Shown here one piece after another: positions 60,194-64,000 of a DNA stretch of 64,000 nt. A model generated the notes under the pieces. It saw nothing but the letters and a program-made list of their open reading frames with translations. It was not told where the DNA came from and did not search any database. This stretch comes from Paenibacillus sp. 1781tsa1 (lineage in GTDB: Bacteria; Bacillota; Bacilli; Paenibacillales; Paenibacillaceae). The stretch's first letter is position 1. Every line of letters begins with the position of its first letter. Location of the stretch: positions 4,216,001-4,280,000 of the forward strand of contig NZ_JAMYWY010000001.1 in NCBI RefSeq assembly GCF_024159265.1. Direction: 5' to 3'. A program made the position numbers and the translations under genes.

Positions 60194-61255
60194 ATGAAAA
60201 CATTGCCTCTTTGTAATCCTCTCATCTCAAACTATCCTCAACATGCCTTTTATCTTTCCATTATTTCTGACCATCAGGAGTGCCAACCTTGGATTTACTC
60301 GAATTATGCGAATCTATTTCTATCCGATTGGAAAAATGACGAGATTTTCTTGGACTTCTACGTACAGACACCAGAACATCACTTTAATCCCTGGTTCAAA
60401 GACTCACAGCGACTGCACCGCAATCTTATCCTGGGGTCTATTCCTGATTTCATCTCGTTTATTAAGGATCAGATCGATTCCGGGCATTACGTATGGACCC
60501 ACGTGGATGAATATTATATTCCTGATACGCCTTCGTTTCGCAACTATCGTTTTGCACATGCGGTTATGATCTATGGATATGATGACTCCACACGGGAGTT
60601 TCAGCTTGCTGGATTCTTCAAGTATCGGATTTATTCTCGAACAACCGTCTCTTATGATGATCTGAAGACGGCGTTCGAGCATTGTGATATCTATGATGAT
60701 TATCTGAACTTCACACATCTGTTAAAGATTAACCCGGAGTACCACAATGGGAAAATTTATGAGTTTTCTCTCTCCTACTTTGCCGAATGTATGGAAAACT
60801 ACTATACCTCTCGTAATGAAACGGAAAACTTCAAGAGCTTTTATACGCCTGCGCTTTATTCGGATCGCACCTTCGGTCTGGATATCTATAATAAACTAAT
60901 CATGTTTTTTGAGATGATGCTTTCCAAGCAGCGAACCATTGATACACGTTTGTTGTATACGTTGAAAGAACACAAAAAATTTATGAATCTCAAAATTAAG
61001 TATATAGAACAGGAAGGCCACTATGTTTTTCCCGTAAAGTTTAAAGACAACTATATTCGAGTTGAACAAGAGGCAACGATTATCCTGAACCAGTTTTTGA
61101 AATACGGCATGACCCAACGTGAGGATCATATCATCAGCTTGATGGGCAGATTAGGTGCTCTGTACCAACTGGAGAAAGAATCACTTGAGCTGTTATTAAA
61201 TGATTTCAACAGTCGGGGTATTCGCAGTGGCAAACCGATATTAAGCCAAAGCTGA
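60194..61255 (+). CDS. BtrH-like / papain-fold-type protein linked to peptide or secondary metabolite loci
   Basis: 353 residues from ATG 60194 with GAAGGGAG upstream. 'NYRFAHAVMIYGYDDSTREF' resembles the His-containing motif of C39/BtrH_N papain-like domains. In BtrH_N the catalytic Cys follows a His near the N-terminus; here the matching place reads 'PQHAFYLSI', without Cys. So it may be non-catalytic or use another residue. The C-terminal half is helical. Family members often sit beside ABC exporters in NRPS or RiPP loci, as here. Its 3' end overlaps the convergent ABC gene by 15 bases. Function unknown. Confidence 0.5.
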   Translation: MKTLPLCNPLISNYPQHAFYLSIISDHQECQPWIYSNYANLFLSDWKNDEIFLDFYVQTPEHHFNPWFKDSQRLHRNLILGSIPDFISFIKDQIDSGHYVWTHVDEYYIPDTPSFRNYRFAHAVMIYGYDDSTREFQLAGFFKYRIYSRTTVSYDDLKTAFEHCDIYDDYLNFTHLLKINPEYHNGKIYEFSLSYFAECMENYYTSRNETENFKSFYTPALYSDRTFGLDIYNKLIMFFEMMLSKQRTIDTRLLYTLKEHKKFMNLKIKYIEQEGHYVFPVKFKDNYIRVEQEATIILNQFLKYGMTQREDHIISLMGRLGALYQLEKESLELLLNDFNSRGIRSGKPILSQS

Positions 61256-63037
61256 CGGCCCGCTTTGGTTCAAACTCTGGAGAAGGTCCGTTTGCTGTCC
61301 TTCTCCATTCAAGTCCTGAAGACTGACCATTTCCCGGTACAATCCCTCTCGATTTAACAGTTGATCATGCGTTCCTGATTCAACCATCTCCCCTTTATGC
61401 ATGACAAAAATCAGATCCGCATTTTGAATCGTTGATAGACGATGAGCAATAACGATGGTTGTTTTTCCTTCACGGTAACGGTCAATGGCTTGCTGCAGGC
61501 GTCTTTCTGTTGTCAAGTCCAGCGCCGAGGTTGCTTCATCCAATATCAGAATGTCTCTGTTTTGAATCAAGGCTCTGGCGATGGCAAGACGCTGACGCTG
61601 GCCTCCAGACAAGGTGATCCCCCGATCACCAATAAAAGTATCGTATCCCTCCGGCAGACTCACGATATAATCATCGATTTGTGCTGCCTCGCAAGCGGAT
61701 CTCATCAAACTCGCAGACTGCTCATCTTCTATTCCCATTAAAAGATTGTTTTGAATGGTATCCGGAAAAAGATAAGGTTCTTGAAATACAATGCCTATAC
61801 GCTCTGTCCACTCTGAACGGTACAATTGGTTGAGCGGCTTACCATTCACCAGTATACGACCTCCATCCGGATCGAAATAACGGATGAGGAGTTGGGCAAT
61901 GGTTGACTTTCCGGAACCGCTGGTACCAACAATGGCAATTTTAAGTCCCATTGGAATGTTGAAGGTCAGATTATTCAATATAACATTTCGCCCTGGCTCG
62001 TAGCTAAAGTCAACATGGTTAAAAGATAGACTTTGCAACGGCAAAGGTACAGGAGAGTTGCCTTCATCCATTTGCTCCCCTTCCATCACGTTGAGCAATC
62101 TTTCCACGCTGGCACCGCCTGCGGACCAGTCCATAAATGAATTGAACAAATCCTGTAAGTATTGGATAAACTGGAATCCAAGCTGGAACAGGACAACGAA
62201 CATGCCAATGGATAGTTCGCCTTGTAGGACCAGCAAACCTCCATATCCAAGAATGAGCACTCTCACCCCCCAATTCAGGGGTTCGCTGGTGATCATTTTG
62301 AGATTCACTTGTTTGCCTTCCTGCATCACTTTCTCGTAATACGTATTGTACAGCTTGTCATATCTCTCTTTCTCCCAGGCCAGTCTGTGATAAGCCAGCA
62401 CTTCTCGGGTGGACGAGATCCCTTGCTCAATATGAACGAGCACACCGGATTTCGCCTTCTGAACATGGCCGGCTGCCTTCTTCAGTTTAACTGCGAAGAC
62501 TCTGCCGAGAATCACGTATGCTGTCCCCAGTACAAAGCAAGCAATCAGCATGACTGGACTGACCATCCCAATCATAACGGCTACAAACAGAACCACAAAT
62601 AGCTGCTGAATACCGCGAGGAATCTGATTTCCGATCATATCGGCAACCTTGTCCAGATCCTGGGTAATGTAATGCACATATGTAGCTATGCGTTCTTTTT
62701 GCAATTGACGTATCGAGATTCTGTATACATAGGACATAAAGTCATCGGCCATACGGGATTGAATAACGGACTGATTTCGATGCATCATGTGCGGAGCATA
62801 GGTGAACAGCACGGCATAAAGAAGGAAAGCCAGCACAAAAAGACAGACGATCTCTGGCACAAGTTCATATTGGCCTTGTAATAAAATATTGTCAATGAGA
62901 CGCTGCTGGAGAGCAATGATACTCAGGAAAGACAAAGACTCCAGGGACATCAGAATGACGGAGATGAGCAGCAATGAGGGACGCGACATGATATATTTTT
63001 TTAGAAAATGAATATGCTTTTTCATCGACAAGCTCAC
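61241..63037 (-). CDS. ABC half-transporter (permease-ATPase fusion), exporter type
   Basis: 598 residues. N-terminal six-helix ABC_membrane domain (about 1-310), then the nucleotide-binding domain: Walker A 'GTSGSGKST', Q-loop 'FQEPYLFPD', signature 'LSGGQRQRLAIARAL', Walker B 'ILILDEATSALD' and H-loop 'VIAHRLSTI'. Starts 4 bases inside the end of the next ABC gene (ATGA), so both are coupled and probably form a heterodimer, as in exporters of peptides or lipids. No peptidase domain at the N-terminus, so no leader-cutting C39 activity of its own. Confidence 0.93.
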   Translation of the reverse strand: MSLSMKKHIHFLKKYIMSRPSLLLISVILMSLESLSFLSIIALQQRLIDNILLQGQYELVPEIVCLFVLAFLLYAVLFTYAPHMMHRNQSVIQSRMADDFMSYVYRISIRQLQKERIATYVHYITQDLDKVADMIGNQIPRGIQQLFVVLFVAVMIGMVSPVMLIACFVLGTAYVILGRVFAVKLKKAAGHVQKAKSGVLVHIEQGISSTREVLAYHRLAWEKERYDKLYNTYYEKVMQEGKQVNLKMITSEPLNWGVRVLILGYGGLLVLQGELSIGMFVVLFQLGFQFIQYLQDLFNSFMDWSAGGASVERLLNVMEGEQMDEGNSPVPLPLQSLSFNHVDFSYEPGRNVILNNLTFNIPMGLKIAIVGTSGSGKSTIAQLLIRYFDPDGGRILVNGKPLNQLYRSEWTERIGIVFQEPYLFPDTIQNNLLMGIEDEQSASLMRSACEAAQIDDYIVSLPEGYDTFIGDRGITLSGGQRQRLAIARALIQNRDILILDEATSALDLTTERRLQQAIDRYREGKTTIVIAHRLSTIQNADLIFVMHKGEMVESGTHDQLLNREGLYREMVSLQDLNGEGQQTDLLQSLNQSGPSALA

Positions 63038-64000
63038 CCCTCCTCTCCCGAATTCAGCTGATAATAAGCTCCCTGTCTTCTCATCAATTCCTCATGGCTT
63101 CCCAGTTCCCGGATTTGTCCATGTTCAAGCACAACAATCACATCATAATCCTTAATGGTAGATAACCGATGAGCAACGGCAATGGTCGTCCTGCCTAGCA
63201 GTAGACGTTCCAGTGCTTGCTGTACTTCTTGTTCACTCGCTGTATCAAGCGCGGACGTTGCCTCATCAAGCAATAGAATGGAAGGTTTCTTGATAAACAT
63301 ACGTGCAATGGATATACGCTGCTTCTGACCTCCGGACAAGTTAACGCCTCTTTCCCCGAGCAGCGTGTCATATCCATCCGGCTGAGCCGAGATGAAATCA
63401 TGTGCATATGCGGCCTTGGCCGCCTGGATCATGTCTTCCTCTGTCGCGTCCGGATGACCAAAAAGAATGTTATTGCGAATGGTATCGCCAAAAAGATACG
63501 TTTCCTGGGACACATATCCTATACTTTCTCGCAATTGTGCAAATGAAAGTTTTCGTATAGGTACACCGTCCAACAGAATTTCACCCTGCTGTGGATCATA
63601 AAAACGAACCAGAAGCTGAAGCAGGGTAGACTTTCCGTGTCCACTTGGACCTACGATGGCCACTCGTTGACCGCTCTTAATCATCAGATTAAAATCCGAG
63701 AGCACTTCCGGACCCTTGTTATATCGATATGTGACGTGTTCGAACCGAATCTCTCCTCTGATTTCCTTCAAGCAGATAGGTGCGGCCTCTTCGACAACCT
63801 GAGGTTCTGTTTGCATGAAGCGATGGATCTTGGAAGCTTGATGCATCAGTACTTTCTGCTCCGTAATAACCGTAATGACAAGAGTTACCGTTTGCATGAC
63901 CTGGAAATAGTAAAGCAAATACGCCGACATCTCTCCTACGCTCATCGCCTGTTCCTTGACCAAGTGGATGCCGTACAGGATGACTGCTACTCCACCAACG
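63034..64000 (-). CDS. ABC half-transporter, 5' end cut by window
   Basis: Frame open to the right edge, with a transmembrane-type segment before the first possible start (TTG 63963), so the true start lies beyond. Remaining part: end of the membrane domain ('MSAYLLYYFQVMQTVTLVI'), then Walker A 'GPSGHGKST', Q-loop 'VSQETYLFGD', signature 'LSGGQKQRISIARM', Walker B 'ILLLDEATSALD' and H-loop 'AVAHRLSTI'. It pairs with the downstream half-transporter by a 4-base overlap. More genes of this locus are expected to the right. Confidence 0.93.
   Translation of the reverse strand, partial: VGGVAVILYGIHLVKEQAMSVGEMSAYLLYYFQVMQTVTLVITVITEQKVLMHQASKIHRFMQTEPQVVEEAAPICLKEIRGEIRFEHVTYRYNKGPEVLSDFNLMIKSGQRVAIVGPSGHGKSTLLQLLVRFYDPQQGEILLDGVPIRKLSFAQLRESIGYVSQETYLFGDTIRNNILFGHPDATEEDMIQAAKAAYAHDFISAQPDGYDTLLGERGVNLSGGQKQRISIARMFIKKPSILLLDEATSALDTASEQEVQQALERLLLGRTTIAVAHRLSTIKDYDVIVVLEHGQIRELGSHEELMRRQGAYYQLNSGEEG

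Noticed and set aside
1..64000. tRNA or rRNA genes, insertion sequences, CRISPR arrays
   Set aside because: No T-arm (GGTTCGAATCC-type) motifs, transposase motifs or regularly spaced repeats were found on reading; a covariance-model scan was not possible.

Overview
The window looks like a Paenibacillus-type, spore-forming Firmicute chromosome. The basis is moderate GC, AGGAGG-type ribosome binding sites, T-box and BglG-type RNA switches, sporulation genes (spoVK, cotE), and the gene neighbourhood hfq-miaA-mutL-mutS-cotE. The genus is an inference from gene content and gene order, not from a database search.

Layout. (1) 1-5900 is the right end of a prophage: two repeat-rich structural/tail-fibre proteins, a holin, an amidase endolysin, a second holin-like protein and a small two-HTH protein. 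It ends inside spoVK. The first 189 codons of spoVK (both Walker motifs) lie at 5900-6466 behind a good sigma-E-type promoter, and the rest must lie beyond the far end of the prophage, outside the window. (2) 6500-19950, all on the minus strand, is a conserved core: DUF402 protein, class A penicillin-binding protein, hfq, miaA, RsmJ-like methyltransferase, mutL, mutS, a COOH-NH2 (amidoligase-type) ligase and cotE. (3) 19950-36300 holds an aromatic acid exporter, a nitrate/sulfonate/thiamine-precursor-type ABC importer, an M32 carboxypeptidase, carbonic anhydrase, a PadR regulator, tyrS behind a T-box leader, a probable immunity-gene pair, SelO, a purine permease, a TANGO2-like protein, a Dabb protein and a TetR regulator. 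(4) 36500-46300 is mainly plus strand: an Old Yellow Enzyme, an AraC regulator translationally coupled to an EamA exporter, rluF (minus strand), a DUF1963-like protein, then MFS transporter / class III aminotransferase / zinc dehydrogenase / HAD phosphatase. The last four resemble a compact amino-sugar or amino-alcohol pathway with an exporter. (5) 46400-52000 holds small motility or unknown proteins, a seven-repeat YVTN beta-propeller, a Cof-type HAD phosphatase, a GNAT, a subtilase and a RidA protein. (6) 52200-59250 is an aryl-beta-glucoside regulon: 6-phospho-beta-glucosidase, two paralogous PTS IIBCA permeases, a LicT antiterminator, four RAT-like RNA sites (two overlapping clear intrinsic terminators), and a cre-like site. 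(7) 60190-64000 has a BtrH-like protein facing two ABC half-exporters that run off the right edge, probably the edge of a peptide or secondary-metabolite locus.

The most notable candidate system is the prophage in spoVK. The truncated spoVK reading frame overlaps the outermost prophage gene on the same strand, so a mother-cell sigma-E transcript of spoVK should run straight into a small DNA-binding protein placed at the attachment site. This would suit a sporulation-controlled excision switch like skin/sigK or SPbeta/spsM, but in spoVK. No tRNA, rRNA, CRISPR array or insertion sequence was seen.
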